Assembly: GCF_003612125.1 (NCBI RefSeq)
Contig: NZ_RAWI01000030.1
Coordinates: 1 to 44,439, forward strand
Length of the DNA stretch: 44,439 nucleotides
Reading direction: 5' to 3'
DNA from: Corallococcus praedator
Lineage (GTDB): Bacteria > Myxococcota > Myxococcia > Myxococcales > Myxococcaceae
In this document: positions 7,847-16,552 of the stretch, one piece after another
Layout of the letters: every line of letters starts with the position of its first letter
Numbering within the stretch: the first letter of the stretch is position 1
Translations under genes and position numbers: made by a program
Notes under the pieces: model-generated
Databases searched by the model: none
What the model saw: the letters and a program-made list of their open reading frames with translations, nothing else
Told to the model about the DNA's origin: nothing

Positions 7847-9598
7847 CTACTCCGTCGCCGCCCGCGCCGCCTCCAGCGTGGCCGCGGTGCGCAGCCATCC
7901 GTCGGCCTGGGCATCCAGGTGGGACAGCAGGTCCGTGAAGAAGCGCGTCTCCATCGCCTGCGCCAGCGTGGCCCCATGGGCATCCGCCCACTTGCGCGTC
8001 ACCGTCGCGCGCACCTGGGCCCCCAGCAGGTCCACGAAGCGCTCCAGGAGCGGCGTGGACAGGAGCGTTCCCGCCCACACCACCGCGTCATGTCCCAGCC
8101 CGCCGGTGGCCACGGTCACCACCGCCGCCGCCCCCGACGGCACCGAGTACACCAGCGTGGTGAGCGTCTGGAGCATCTCCTCGCGCATGCCGCCCTGCAG
8201 CTCGCGGCCCACCAGCTCGCGACAGAAGTCATACAGCGTCGCCCGGTCCGCGGCGTGCGCATGCAGCGCGCCCAGCTCCAGCGGCGCGTCCAGCCGGCCG
8301 AGCATCGCGGGCCCGAAGGCCTCCGCCAGCTTCTGCTTCGTCTCCGCGTCGCCGCGCCACGCGGCCACCTCCGGCGCGAAGGCGTCCACCAGCCGCCGCA
8401 GCCCGTCCTTCAGCGAGTCATCCACCGCCTGGGTGGGCAGCGCCTCGTGGGGCCGGGGGCCGGTGAAGGACTCGCGCACCTTGCGGGTCACGAACGTGAG
8501 CGCCGTGGCCAGTCCCCGGAACGGCAGCCGCACCATCCGGTGGAAGGTGCTGCGCGCGTCCAGCTCATCGCGGAACGCATCCACGAGCACGTCCGCGGGC
8601 ACGGCCTTCAACGCGGCCTGCGCGCCAATGCCCCGCAGGTCATGCCGCAGCCGTTGCCGCAGCCGCTCCGGCTCCCGCGCCGCGCGGGTCGCCGCCCGGG
8701 CCACCGCGTCCAGCTCCGCGCGCGCATCCGACAGCGATGCCTCCAGCGCCCGGGCCTTCAGCTCGCGTGCGTGCTCCGCCTGTCCCAGCAGCGCGGCGAG
8801 CGGGGGCCGCCCATCCAGCGGTTCGGTGGCGAGCGGCTTCAGTCCCGCCTCCACGTCCGGCTGGTGCGGCGCCAGGTAGCGCGCGAGCGGCGGATGGCCC
8901 ACGTCCTGGGCCAGCTTCTCCAGGTGGCCTCGGGCCACGTCCTCGCGCGTGGCCTCGTTGTAGACGAGCAGGTACGGCCGCCCGTGGCCCACGGCCGCGC
9001 GCAGGAAGTCCACCAGCGCCGCGTTCTGGTACGTCTGCCGGCTCACCACGAACACCAGCACGTCCACCGTGACGAGCAGCGCTTCGGCCCGCTCGCGGTT
9101 GTCGCGGTACACGCTGTCGAAGTCCGGCGTGTCCATCACCAGCAGCCCGCGCGGCACCGCGTCCGCCAGCACCAGGTACAGCCGGCCCGCGGGCCCGGGC
9201 GCATCCACCGGCGCCACCGTACCCTCCACCACCGTGACGATGTCGTAGCGCTGGGTGAGCACGTCCTTCAGGTCACCCGTCCACGTCTCCGGGTTCGCCG
9301 CGGCCAGGCACTGCTTGGTCAGTCCGCCCTCGGGGCGCGCGGGGGACAGGGACGCCTTCGCCAGCGCGTTGAAGAGCGTGGACTTCCCGACGTTGTTGGG
9401 CCCGGCGATGGCCACGAGGAGCAGCGGCACGTCCTCCGTACCGGAGCCCAGGCGGGGCAACAGGTCGCGGCGCAGGCGTTCGGCCAGCCGGCGGGCCAGG
9501 TCGGCGTCGGTGCCTTCCGGAAACAGCTCCGAGGCGGGCAGGGCATCCAGGGCGGACGCGAGGGCGGTGCGCAGGGCGCGAGGGTCCTTCATGGGCAT
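7847..9598 (-). CDS. Dynamin-like GTPase
   Basis: This 583-residue protein is a P-loop GTPase. G1 is GPNNVGKST (66-74), followed by a switch region, G3 is DTPDFDS (156-162) and a G4-like strand is YNEATRED (from 213), not canonical NKxD. A long helical region follows (about 290-480). The C-terminal part has Ala/Val/Gly-rich hydrophobic stretches (about 500-550) that could insert into membrane, as in bacterial dynamin-like proteins. Such proteins bend, fuse or repair membranes using GTP; this one could act on the inner face of the cell envelope, but its target is unknown. Starts at 9598 and 9592 are both ATG; neither has a strong Shine-Dalgarno. The gene is 87 bp upstream of the DAC-like gene and on the same strand as traAB, so co-transcription is possible. 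Confidence 0.75.
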   Translation of the reverse strand: MPMKDPRALRTALASALDALPASELFPEGTDADLARRLAERLRRDLLPRLGSGTEDVPLLLVAIAGPNNVGKSTLFNALAKASLSPARPEGGLTKQCLAAANPETWTGDLKDVLTQRYDIVTVVEGTVAPVDAPGPAGRLYLVLADAVPRGLLVMDTPDFDSVYRDNRERAEALLVTVDVLVFVVSRQTYQNAALVDFLRAAVGHGRPYLLVYNEATREDVARGHLEKLAQDVGHPPLARYLAPHQPDVEAGLKPLATEPLDGRPPLAALLGQAEHARELKARALEASLSDARAELDAVARAATRAAREPERLRQRLRHDLRGIGAQAALKAVPADVLVDAFRDELDARSTFHRMVRLPFRGLATALTFVTRKVRESFTGPRPHEALPTQAVDDSLKDGLRRLVDAFAPEVAAWRGDAETKQKLAEAFGPAMLGRLDAPLELGALHAHAADRATLYDFCRELVGRELQGGMREEMLQTLTTLVYSVPSGAAAVVTVATGGLGHDAVVWAGTLLSTPLLERFVDLLGAQVRATVTRKWADAHGATLAQAMETRFFTDLLSHLDAQADGWLRTAATLEAARAATE

Positions 9599-9702
9599 AG
9601 GGGCCCGCGCAAGACAGCACGCGCGCGCGTCGGTGCCCAGAGATGTGTGCGAACACTGTCCACCGGGGACACCCCCTCCACCGCGCTGGTAGGGTGCGCC
9701 GC

Positions 9703-11073
9703 ATGCGCTCACTCCTCGTCTGCCTGCTTCTGTCGGGGTCCATCGCCTGCACGGCCACGCACGCCAACGCGCCCGTGGCCGACGCGCACGACCAAGGCCC
9801 GCTGCCCTTCATCCCGGATGACTACGCCCGCGCGCTCGCCGACGCGAAGGCGAAGGGCGTGCCCCTGTTCGTCGACACATGGGCGCCCTGGTGCCACACC
9901 TGTCGCTCCATGCGGGCCTACGTCTTCACCGACAAGGCCCTGGCGAAGCACGCGGAGCGCTTCGTGTGGCTGGAGCTCAACACCGACCTGACCCAGAACG
10001 CGACGTTCCAGGAGAAGTACCCGGTGGAGTTCTGGCCCACCTTCTTCATCATCGATCCGCGCGAGGAGAAGGCCCTGCTGCGCTTCGCCGGCAGCGCCAC
10101 GGTGCCCCAGTTGGAGCGCCTCTTCGAGGACGGCGAACTCGCGTACAAGGGCGGCGCCACGGGCGCGGACGCACTGCTCGCCCGGGGCGATGCGCTCTAC
10201 GGTGAGCGCAAGCCCGCGGAGGCCGCCGAAGCCCTGTCGCTCGCGCTCGCGGAGGCGCCCGCCGATTGGTCCCGCCGGGGCCGCGCGCTGGAGTCGCTGC
10301 TGATGGCCCAATACGGCGCGAAGCAGTACGTGCCGTGCGCCCAGAAGGCCGTGGCGGAGCTGCCGAAGGTGCAGCGCTCGCTCAACCTGGCCAACGGGGT
10401 CCTCAACGGTCTCACCTGCGCGCTGGCCATTCCGCAGGGCACGCCCGAGGCCGCCGACCTGCGCCACGCGCTGGAGGCGAAGGCGCGCGAGGTGCTCGCG
10501 CCGCCCGCCATCGCGATGGAGGCGGATGACCGCTCCGGCCTGAACGAGGTGCTGGTGGAGGCGCGCAAGGCCGACCAGGACACTGCGGGCGCGAAGAAGG
10601 TGGCGGAGGAGTGGCTCGCGTTCCTGGAGGGCGAGGCCGCGAAGGCGCCGAACCCCGAGGCGCGCACCGTGTTCGATTCGCACCGCATGCTCGCGGCGAT
10701 GACGCTGGAGCAGCCGCAGCGGGCCATCCCCGCGCTGGAGCAGAGCGAGCGCGACCTGCCGAAGGACTACAACCCGCCTGCGCGGCTCGCGACGCTGTAC
10801 CGCCTGTCAGGGCGGCTGGATGACGCGCTCGCCGCGAACGACCGGGCCCTGGCGCGGGTGCAGGGGGCACGGCGGCTGTCCGTCCTCTCCGGCCGCGCGG
10901 ACATCTACGTGGCCCGCAAGGACACCGCGTCCGCGACGAAGACGCTGGAGGAGGCACTCACCTTCGCGAAGACGCTGCCCGCAGCTCAGGTGTCGCCGCG
11001 TCAGGTCGAAGGGCTGGAGAAGAAGCTCGCCGGCCTCAAGGCTCCGGCCGCATCCCCGGGCGCGGCGCCGTAG
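9703..11073 (+). CDS. Thioredoxin-fold lipoprotein with TPR-like C-terminus
   Basis: This 456-residue protein begins with a lipoprotein signal (MRSLLVCLLLSGSIAC, Cys16). Residues about 35-165 are a thioredoxin-like domain: WAPWCHTC holds the CxxC redox pair (C64, C67), and EFWPTFFIID supplies the usual cis-Pro strand. From about residue 170 Ala-rich helices follow, with TPR-like pairs (for example RLATLYRLSGRLDDALAAND). The protein is likely anchored to an envelope membrane and may reduce or protect disulfides in the periplasm; substrates are unknown. The chosen ATG gives the shortest N-terminus with a complete lipobox. It is divergent from the GTPase gene and convergent with the phosphoesterase gene, 3 bp apart. 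Confidence 0.85.
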   Translation: MRSLLVCLLLSGSIACTATHANAPVADAHDQGPLPFIPDDYARALADAKAKGVPLFVDTWAPWCHTCRSMRAYVFTDKALAKHAERFVWLELNTDLTQNATFQEKYPVEFWPTFFIIDPREEKALLRFAGSATVPQLERLFEDGELAYKGGATGADALLARGDALYGERKPAEAAEALSLALAEAPADWSRRGRALESLLMAQYGAKQYVPCAQKAVAELPKVQRSLNLANGVLNGLTCALAIPQGTPEAADLRHALEAKAREVLAPPAIAMEADDRSGLNEVLVEARKADQDTAGAKKVAEEWLAFLEGEAAKAPNPEARTVFDSHRMLAAMTLEQPQRAIPALEQSERDLPKDYNPPARLATLYRLSGRLDDALAANDRALARVQGARRLSVLSGRADIYVARKDTASATKTLEEALTFAKTLPAAQVSPRQVEGLEKKLAGLKAPAASPGAAP

Positions 11074-11076
11074 CCC

Positions 11077-12252
11077 TCACGCCAGGCCATTCCCCTTCGC
11101 GCGGGCCGTGTGAAGCGGCACCGCGCGCCGGGCCTCCAGGTCGAACAGTTCGAAGTCCTCCGCTCGGCCCTCTCGCATGGCGCCATCCGTGAAGACCATC
11201 ACCGCTTCACCTGGACCCGTCGTGGGAGGCGGGCCGTGCGCGTAGTCCACGCGCGTCCCATCCGTCGTCAGGTGGCGCAGCACACCGTCGCGCACGGGAC
11301 CCGGGGACACCAACTCCCGGACCCGCTTGTCGCGCGTATGGCCCACCACCTGGGTCAATCCCAGGGGCAGCCGCCGCGGATCAAACCGCCGACGGGGCGT
11401 CCCTCGCACGCGCTCCGCATCCTCCGCCTGGAGGCTGGGCCGCTGGTAGAAGATGCCCGTTCCCTCGCCCGACGTCGCGTTGCCCGGATGGTGCAGCCCT
11501 GGCAGCACCAGCGGCCCGCCCGTCCATGCCGCCACCGCCCGGTCCATCACGCCGTTGAGCGCGTCCGCCACCGCGTGCGCATCCGCCCATCGCCCGGACT
11601 CGAGCCCCACCACGTCCAGGTCCTCACGCGTGACGCCCGCGTGCAACACCAGCAATGACGCTCCCGCCGCATGCGCCACGCGGAACCGCCGCGCCCGCAG
11701 CAGGTGCTCCACCCACGCGCGCTGCTCCTCGTTCCAGGCGCTGAAGTCCCGCGCCACCAGCTCCACCGTGGGCAGTCCCGGCCAGCGCGCGATGAAGTCG
11801 CGTTCGGCCGCCGCGTCCGTGCCGTCCCCCCGGTAGAGCCGGTCCGCCTCCACCTGCGCGGCGTGGAAGGTCGCATCGGTGAAGTCCGCCAGTTCCCCCA
11901 CGCGCCCCAGGTCGTGGTTGCCCAGCAGCAACACCGCTTGATCCGCCGGATGCGACGCGAGCCACGCCACCAACCGCAGGCCGCTCCGGGCCACGTGCTC
12001 GCGCTCGGACGCGGGACCCCAGTCGAAGTGGTCGCCCACGGACACCAGGCACACGTCCGGGCGCAGCCCTCCGTCCTCACCCAGCAGCCCGTGCAGCGAG
12101 AGAATGGACATCACCCGCTCGAAGTCCGCCTGCGGGTCTCCCATCGCCACGTGCCGCGTGCGGCGGCGTCCATCCGCGGGCGTCGCATGCGGGCCCTTCG
12201 CCACGGCCGCGTCGGCCCGAGCCAACGCCTTCTTGAGCAGCGCTTCGTCCAT
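11077..12252 (-). CDS. Calcineurin-like metallophosphoesterase
   Basis: This 391-residue protein has the ordered metal-binding blocks of the family: GDPQAD (about 38-43, in place of GDxHG), SVGDHFDWG (GDxxDxG block) and LLLGNHDLGR (GNHD). A later segment with LLVLHAG and VVGHT.. supplies the last His ligands (GHxH-like). It would hydrolyse phosphomonoesters or diesters with two metal ions; the substrate cannot be read from the sequence. There is no signal peptide, so a cytoplasmic site is likely. The ATG at 12252 has an AGGA-like ribosome site 7 nt upstream. It lies 57 bp from the end of the LuxR-type gene, in the same direction, so the two may be co-transcribed. Confidence 0.82.
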   Translation of the reverse strand: MDEALLKKALARADAAVAKGPHATPADGRRRTRHVAMGDPQADFERVMSILSLHGLLGEDGGLRPDVCLVSVGDHFDWGPASEREHVARSGLRLVAWLASHPADQAVLLLGNHDLGRVGELADFTDATFHAAQVEADRLYRGDGTDAAAERDFIARWPGLPTVELVARDFSAWNEEQRAWVEHLLRARRFRVAHAAGASLLVLHAGVTREDLDVVGLESGRWADAHAVADALNGVMDRAVAAWTGGPLVLPGLHHPGNATSGEGTGIFYQRPSLQAEDAERVRGTPRRRFDPRRLPLGLTQVVGHTRDKRVRELVSPGPVRDGVLRHLTTDGTRVDYAHGPPPTTGPGEAVMVFTDGAMREGRAEDFELFDLEARRAVPLHTARAKGNGLA

Positions 12253-12309
12253 CCCCTCATCCTACGCACGCCTCGCGCGGCGCCCCACCCACCCCGGAGG
12301 GGCTTCGCG

Positions 12310-13497
12310 TCAGGACTGGAAGAAGCGCGAGATGAGCGCGGAGCGGCTCTCCACCTGGGCCTTGTTCAAGAGGTGCGTGACGTGCACCTCCACCGTGCGC
12401 TCGGCGCAGCCCAGGTGCAGGGCGATGGCCTTGTTCGTCTCCCCCTGCACCACATGCTCCAACACCTGCGCCTCGCGCGCGGTGAGCCCCCAGCGCTGGG
12501 TCAGCACCGGCAGCTTCGCGGTCGGCTCGATGGAGGGCGGGCCCGGATCCAGCACCAGGTAGTGGTCCGGCAGCCCTGGCGTGCGCAGCGGCCCGGAGGA
12601 GAACAGGGGCCCCGTGCCCGGAGGACTCCGGATGCAGTCGCGCACCTGCACCGTCACGCCCTGGACGTCCTGCTCCAGTCGGGCCTGGCCCGCCTTGTTC
12701 GTGTGCATCACCCGGCCGCTGAACGTGACGACCCACGCGGGCCGCCCCAACACCTCCAACGCAGCCCCCAGCGCCGGACCCAGGAGCCCCGCCTCCCGCA
12801 GCCTCCGGTCCATGGCCATCCGCCGCTGGATGGCCGGCGTCAGCGCGTGGAGCAGCTGCTGCTCCCGCTCCGTGAAGGGCTCGGGCCGGAAGGCCCCCAG
12901 CCAGCCGAGCATCGTCTCGCCCTCGCACACCAGCACCCGCAGCTGGGCCATGTGCTCCAACCCCAGACGCCGGTAGAGGCCCATCGCGTGGACGGCGAGC
13001 TGGGTCCGGGCCTGCTCCCACTCCGCCTCGCTCAATCCCAGCCGCTCCCACAGCGTGCCGTTCCCGGCCAGGGGCAGGGCCCGCAGCGTCTCCGTCAGCC
13101 CCAGCGCGGAGAAGCGCATCGGCTGGTTGCGCTGGGCCGGCGGCGGGCGCGCCGGGTCGAAGTAGCCAAAGTGGCTCCCCGCCGGCGGCAGCGACGCGTC
13201 GAACACCTCCGTCAGCACCGGGGGCGGCTCGGGGAAGCCCACGCCATGGACGAAGGCCGTGTGGTAGCGGTCAGGACCTACGTCCACACCGTAGGCCGCC
13301 GTCCGCTCAGCGCGCAGGGCGTCCCGGAGGGCCACGAGGACCGTGGGAAGGGCCTCGGAGCCGGGTTCCACCACCCCCAGCAGGCCCTCCAACTCACGTA
13401 GGAGGCGTTGGTCCTCGGAAATCAAATCAATCACGATTTCCTTAGTATATCCGTTGGAGGCAATTGGAAGACTTGTGAGGTCGGAAGTGGAATCCAC
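12310..13497 (-). CDS. LuxR-type transcriptional regulator
   Basis: This 395-residue protein ends in a LuxR/FixJ helix-turn-helix (about 330-390): LTAREAQVLEHVVQGETNKA, then GCAERTVEVHVTHLLNK. The first 250 residues resemble a GAF/PAS-like sensory region, and no receiver Asp motif is visible, so a small ligand or a partner rather than phosphorylation may control it. The GTG at 13497 has AAGGA 6 nt upstream. The first 30 codons are strikingly AT-rich and use codons rare elsewhere in the window (ATT, ACA, AGT, TAT). A second in-frame GTG at 13434, also with AAGGAA just upstream, is therefore a serious alternative start. A perfect dyad 43 bp upstream may be an operator. Confidence 0.82.
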   Translation of the reverse strand: MDSTSDLTSLPIASNGYTKEIVIDLISEDQRLLRELEGLLGVVEPGSEALPTVLVALRDALRAERTAAYGVDVGPDRYHTAFVHGVGFPEPPPVLTEVFDASLPPAGSHFGYFDPARPPPAQRNQPMRFSALGLTETLRALPLAGNGTLWERLGLSEAEWEQARTQLAVHAMGLYRRLGLEHMAQLRVLVCEGETMLGWLGAFRPEPFTEREQQLLHALTPAIQRRMAMDRRLREAGLLGPALGAALEVLGRPAWVVTFSGRVMHTNKAGQARLEQDVQGVTVQVRDCIRSPPGTGPLFSSGPLRTPGLPDHYLVLDPGPPSIEPTAKLPVLTQRWGLTAREAQVLEHVVQGETNKAIALHLGCAERTVEVHVTHLLNKAQVESRSALISRFFQS

Positions 13498-13835
13498 AGT
13501 CGTTCCTTCTGTCCAGGTGAGAAGTCATTCCGGTCACCCCGAGTCGTTTGGGACTCGCGTGATTTCCTCAATAGAAATGGCTTTCGGCGGGGGGCACGAT
13601 GCCGCTCCGTGCCCTTCCGGGGGGGTGGGCCGACCTGGAGTCGAAGAATCCGTGTGTGCGCGCGCCGGCGTCCCCCCAGGGATGTCCGGCGCGCTGCCCC
13701 TTTTTCCGACGACGTCCTCCGTGGCCCGGGTTCCTGTCCGACACCCCACGCATCCGGTGCCATGGGGCCTCGCGCCGTGACGTGGCGCGGCGATGATGGC
13801 CGCTCGCCCAAAGCCCTGACATGGGAGGTCCTGAC
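13498..13835. promoter_or_regulatory. Divergent control region with a perfect 18-bp dyad
   Basis: This 338-bp space separates the LuxR-type gene (minus) from the racemase-like operon (plus). It contains CGAGTC-N6-GACTCG at 13540-13557, the size expected for a LuxR-family operator, followed by an AT-richer stretch (13558-13585) suited to a promoter. A good ribosome site, GGGAGG, lies 7 nt before the ATG at 13836. I see no convincing sigma-70 pair and no small gene. Confidence 0.4.
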
Positions 13836-15008
13836 ATGACGCGTGACCATGCCTATTACGCCCGGGCGCTGGAGGGGCGGCGGTTGCCGGTGGCCTTCGC
13901 GGATGTGGACCTGCTGGGTGAGAACGCGGCGGCGCTGGTCCAGCGCGCGGGCGGCCTGCCGGTGCGCCTGGCCACGAAGTCGGTGCGGTGCGTGGCGCTG
14001 CTGCGGCGGGTGCTCGACGGGCATCCCGGCTTCCAGGGCCTCATGTGCTTCAGCGCCGATGAGGCCGTGCGGCTGCGCGAGCGCGGCTTTACGGACCTGC
14101 TCATGGGCTACCCCATCGTGGATCCGGAGGCCCTGGCGGAGCTGTGCCGTGCGCCCGCGCCGGTGACGCTGATGGTGGACTGCCAGGAGCACGTGGCGCT
14201 CGCGGCCCGGGCGGCGCGGCGTCAGGGCACACGAGTCCCCCTGTGCCTGGACGTGGACCTGTCGGTGGACCTGCCGGGGCTGCGCTTCGGGGTGCACCGC
14301 TCTCCGGTGCGCACGCCCGAGGACGCGTTGGCGGTGGCGCGGGGCATCGCGGCGGAAGGGGACGTCTTCCTCGCGGGCGTCATGGGCTACGAGGCGCAGC
14401 TCGCGGGCGTGCCGGACGCGGCGCCGCACGCGCGGGCGAAGAACCTGGCCATCCGCGCGCTCAAGCGGGCCTCGGTCGGTCCGGTGCGCACGCGAAGGCA
14501 GTCGGTGGTGGCGGCGCTGAAGGACGCGGGCTTCCCGGTGCGCTTCGTGAACGGCGGCGGCACCGGCAGCTTGGAGACCACGCGCGAGGACACGAGCGTC
14601 ACCGAACTCACGGCGGGCAGCGGCCTGTATTCCCCCGCGCTCTTCGACGGCTATCGCGGCTTCCACCACCTGCCCGCGGTGGCGTTCGCCATCCCCGTCA
14701 CGCGCCGTCCCGGCCCGGGCATTTTCACGCTGCAGGGCGGTGGCTACGTGGCCTCCGGCGCGGCGGGCGCGGACAAGCTGCCCGTGCCCTACCTGCCCGA
14801 GGGCGCGAAGCTGCTGCCCCTGGAAGGCGCGGGCGAGGTGCAGACGCCCATCGCGTACGCGGGGCCGGTGCCCCTGCCGCTGGGCGCGCCCGTGTTCTTC
14901 CGGCACGCGAAGGCGGGCGAAATCTGCGAGCACTTCCGCACGCTCCTGCTCATCTCCGAGGGCCGCGTGGTGGACGAAGTCCCGACCTACCGGGGCGACT
15001 GGGGATGA
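13836..15008 (+). CDS. PLP-dependent fold-III enzyme (amino-acid racemase / D-threonine-aldolase-like)
   Basis: This 390-residue protein has an alanine-racemase-type N-terminal TIM barrel. The strand RLATKS holds Lys48, the expected PLP Schiff-base lysine. CLDVDLSVDLPGLRFGVHRS matches the mid-barrel strand, and FVNGGGTGSLETT matches the phosphate-binding Gly loop. The C-terminal part fits a D-threonine aldolase/D-serine dehydratase-like beta domain (IFTLQGGGYVASG, GAPVFFRHAKAGE); this family needs PLP and often a divalent metal. It likely acts on a D-hydroxy-amino acid; the exact reaction cannot be chosen. The start has a strong GGGAGG site. The stop lies 4 bp before the flavoenzyme gene, so the two form an operon and probably act in one catabolic route. 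Confidence 0.8.
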   Translation: MTRDHAYYARALEGRRLPVAFADVDLLGENAAALVQRAGGLPVRLATKSVRCVALLRRVLDGHPGFQGLMCFSADEAVRLRERGFTDLLMGYPIVDPEALAELCRAPAPVTLMVDCQEHVALAARAARRQGTRVPLCLDVDLSVDLPGLRFGVHRSPVRTPEDALAVARGIAAEGDVFLAGVMGYEAQLAGVPDAAPHARAKNLAIRALKRASVGPVRTRRQSVVAALKDAGFPVRFVNGGGTGSLETTREDTSVTELTAGSGLYSPALFDGYRGFHHLPAVAFAIPVTRRPGPGIFTLQGGGYVASGAAGADKLPVPYLPEGAKLLPLEGAGEVQTPIAYAGPVPLPLGAPVFFRHAKAGEICEHFRTLLLISEGRVVDEVPTYRGDWG

Positions 15009-15012
15009 CGGC

Positions 15013-16374
15013 ATGGCGTCCGTGACGGCGAAGACGAAGACGTGGCGCAACTGGTCCGGCGCGGTGGTGGCCCACCCGTCGGAGTTCCTCCAACCGGACT
15101 CGGTGGACGCGCTGAAGGCCGCGCTCCGCGACGCGGGAGGGAGGGGCCGCACCGTGCGGGTGGTGGGCAGCGGCCACTCGTTCCCGCCGCTGTGCGCGAC
15201 GGACGAGACGATGGTGTCGCTCGGCGCCCTGTCCGGGGTGGAGGCGGTGGACGCCTCCGCGCGCGAGGCCACCGTGTGGGCCGGCACGAACCTGCGCGAG
15301 CTGGGAACGCTGCTCGCGTCGCACGGCCTGGCGATGGAGAACCTGGGCGACATCAACAAGCAATCGCTCGGGGGCGCGCTGGGCACGGGCACGCACGGCA
15401 CGGGCGTGGGACTGGGCATCCTCTCCACGCAGGCGAAGGCCATCACGCTCGTCACCGCGAACGGCGAGGAGGTGACGGGTTCGGAGGACGCGGCGCCGGA
15501 GCTGCTCCAGGCGGCCCGCGTGTCATTGGGGGCGCTGGGCGTGGTGACGCGCGTGCGGCTGCGGCTCTTGCCCGCGTACCGGCTGCGGCTGACGCGGCGG
15601 AACCTGGGGCTGGAGGAGTGTCTCTCCGGCCTGGATGAAGCGCGCTCGCGCCACCGGCACTACGAGTTCTTCTGGTTCCCCCACTCGGACCGGGTGATGA
15701 CGAAGGCGATGGACCTCACGGAGGAGGCCCCGCACGGGGTGGGCGTGGGGCGCTGGCTCAACGAGATGGTGATGGAGAACGCCGTCTTCGGCGCGGTGAG
15801 CCGCGCGTGCCGGATGAACCCCGCGTGGTGCGCGCCGGTGAGCCGGCTGTCGGCGAAGCTGGCGTCGGAAGGCGTGCTGGCGGGGCAGAGCCACACGTTG
15901 TTCGCCACGCCGCGCCTCGTGCGCTTCCAGGAGATGGAGTACGGCGTGCCGGTGGAGCGGGGTCCGGACTGCCTGCGCGAGCTGTCTGAATACATCACGC
16001 GCGAGAAGCTGCCCGTGCACTTCCCGGTGGAGTACCGCTTCGTGCGCGGGGACGACGTGTTCCTGAGTCCGGCGCACGGCGGGGACCGGGCGTTCATCGC
16101 GGTGCACCAGTACCGGGGCATGCCCCTGGAGCCGTACTTCTCCGGCGCGGAGGCCATCTTCCGCAACCACGGCGGCCGGCCGCACTGGGGCAAGCTGCAC
16201 ACGCAGACGGCGGCGACGTTGAAACACCTGTATCCGCGCTGGGACGACTTCCTGCGGGTGCGCGAGCAACTGGACCCGGAGGGACGCTTCCTCAATCCCT
16301 ATCTGCGACGTCTCTTCGTGGAGGAGCGGCCCGCACGTGCGCGGAGTGAATCCGAGAACGCACGGCTCGCGTAG
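15013..16374 (+). CDS. FAD-linked oxidase, D-arabinono-1,4-lactone oxidase family
   Basis: This 453-residue protein has a PCMH-type FAD domain. RVVGSGHSFPPL contains His55, at the place where aldonolactone and alditol oxidases bind FAD covalently, and NKQSLGGALGTGTHGTG is the second FAD loop. The C-terminal half has the ALO-domain ending, HWGKLHT (FAD-contacting HWGK motif) and LDPEGRFLNPYL. Expected chemistry is oxidation of a sugar lactone, alditol or related polyol with O2 as acceptor, giving peroxide. No signal peptide is present. It is the second gene of an operon with the PLP enzyme; pairing of these two families is seen elsewhere in bacteria, but the substrate is not established. Confidence 0.85.
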   Translation: MASVTAKTKTWRNWSGAVVAHPSEFLQPDSVDALKAALRDAGGRGRTVRVVGSGHSFPPLCATDETMVSLGALSGVEAVDASAREATVWAGTNLRELGTLLASHGLAMENLGDINKQSLGGALGTGTHGTGVGLGILSTQAKAITLVTANGEEVTGSEDAAPELLQAARVSLGALGVVTRVRLRLLPAYRLRLTRRNLGLEECLSGLDEARSRHRHYEFFWFPHSDRVMTKAMDLTEEAPHGVGVGRWLNEMVMENAVFGAVSRACRMNPAWCAPVSRLSAKLASEGVLAGQSHTLFATPRLVRFQEMEYGVPVERGPDCLRELSEYITREKLPVHFPVEYRFVRGDDVFLSPAHGGDRAFIAVHQYRGMPLEPYFSGAEAIFRNHGGRPHWGKLHTQTAATLKHLYPRWDDFLRVREQLDPEGRFLNPYLRRLFVEERPARARSESENARLA

Positions 16375-16380
16375 CACCGG

Positions 16381-16448
16381 CGCGCCTGACGCGCACGGGC
16401 GCGAAATCCGCGACGCACCCTGATACATCCGTTTCGCGCCTGACGCGC
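16381..16448. repeat. Pair of exact 14-bp direct repeats upstream of Ser-rich lipoprotein gene
   Basis: CGCGCCTGACGCGC occurs at 16381-16394 and again at 16435-16448, 54 bp apart start to start, in the space before the gene at 16553. Each copy is an imperfect palindrome. They could be paired operator sites, or the first could belong to a 3' structure of the upstream operon. No gene lies in this space. Confidence 0.45.
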
Positions 16449-16552
16449 GAGGTCATCCTCCAAGCCGCTGATAATGCACCCGTCCCCAGCCGGCATGCGG
16501 TTGGCTAGGGATGGGCCGCGCAGGACGCGGTGATGACCTCCGAGGGGGATGG

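Noticed and set aside
6683-9991. Open plus-strand frame of 1102 codons
   Set aside because: It is antisense to the DAC-like and GTPase genes, which have clear motifs.
16471-16476. GATAAT-like -10 box before the Ser-rich lipoprotein gene
   Set aside because: No -35 element at suitable spacing; a single AT-rich hexamer is weak evidence.
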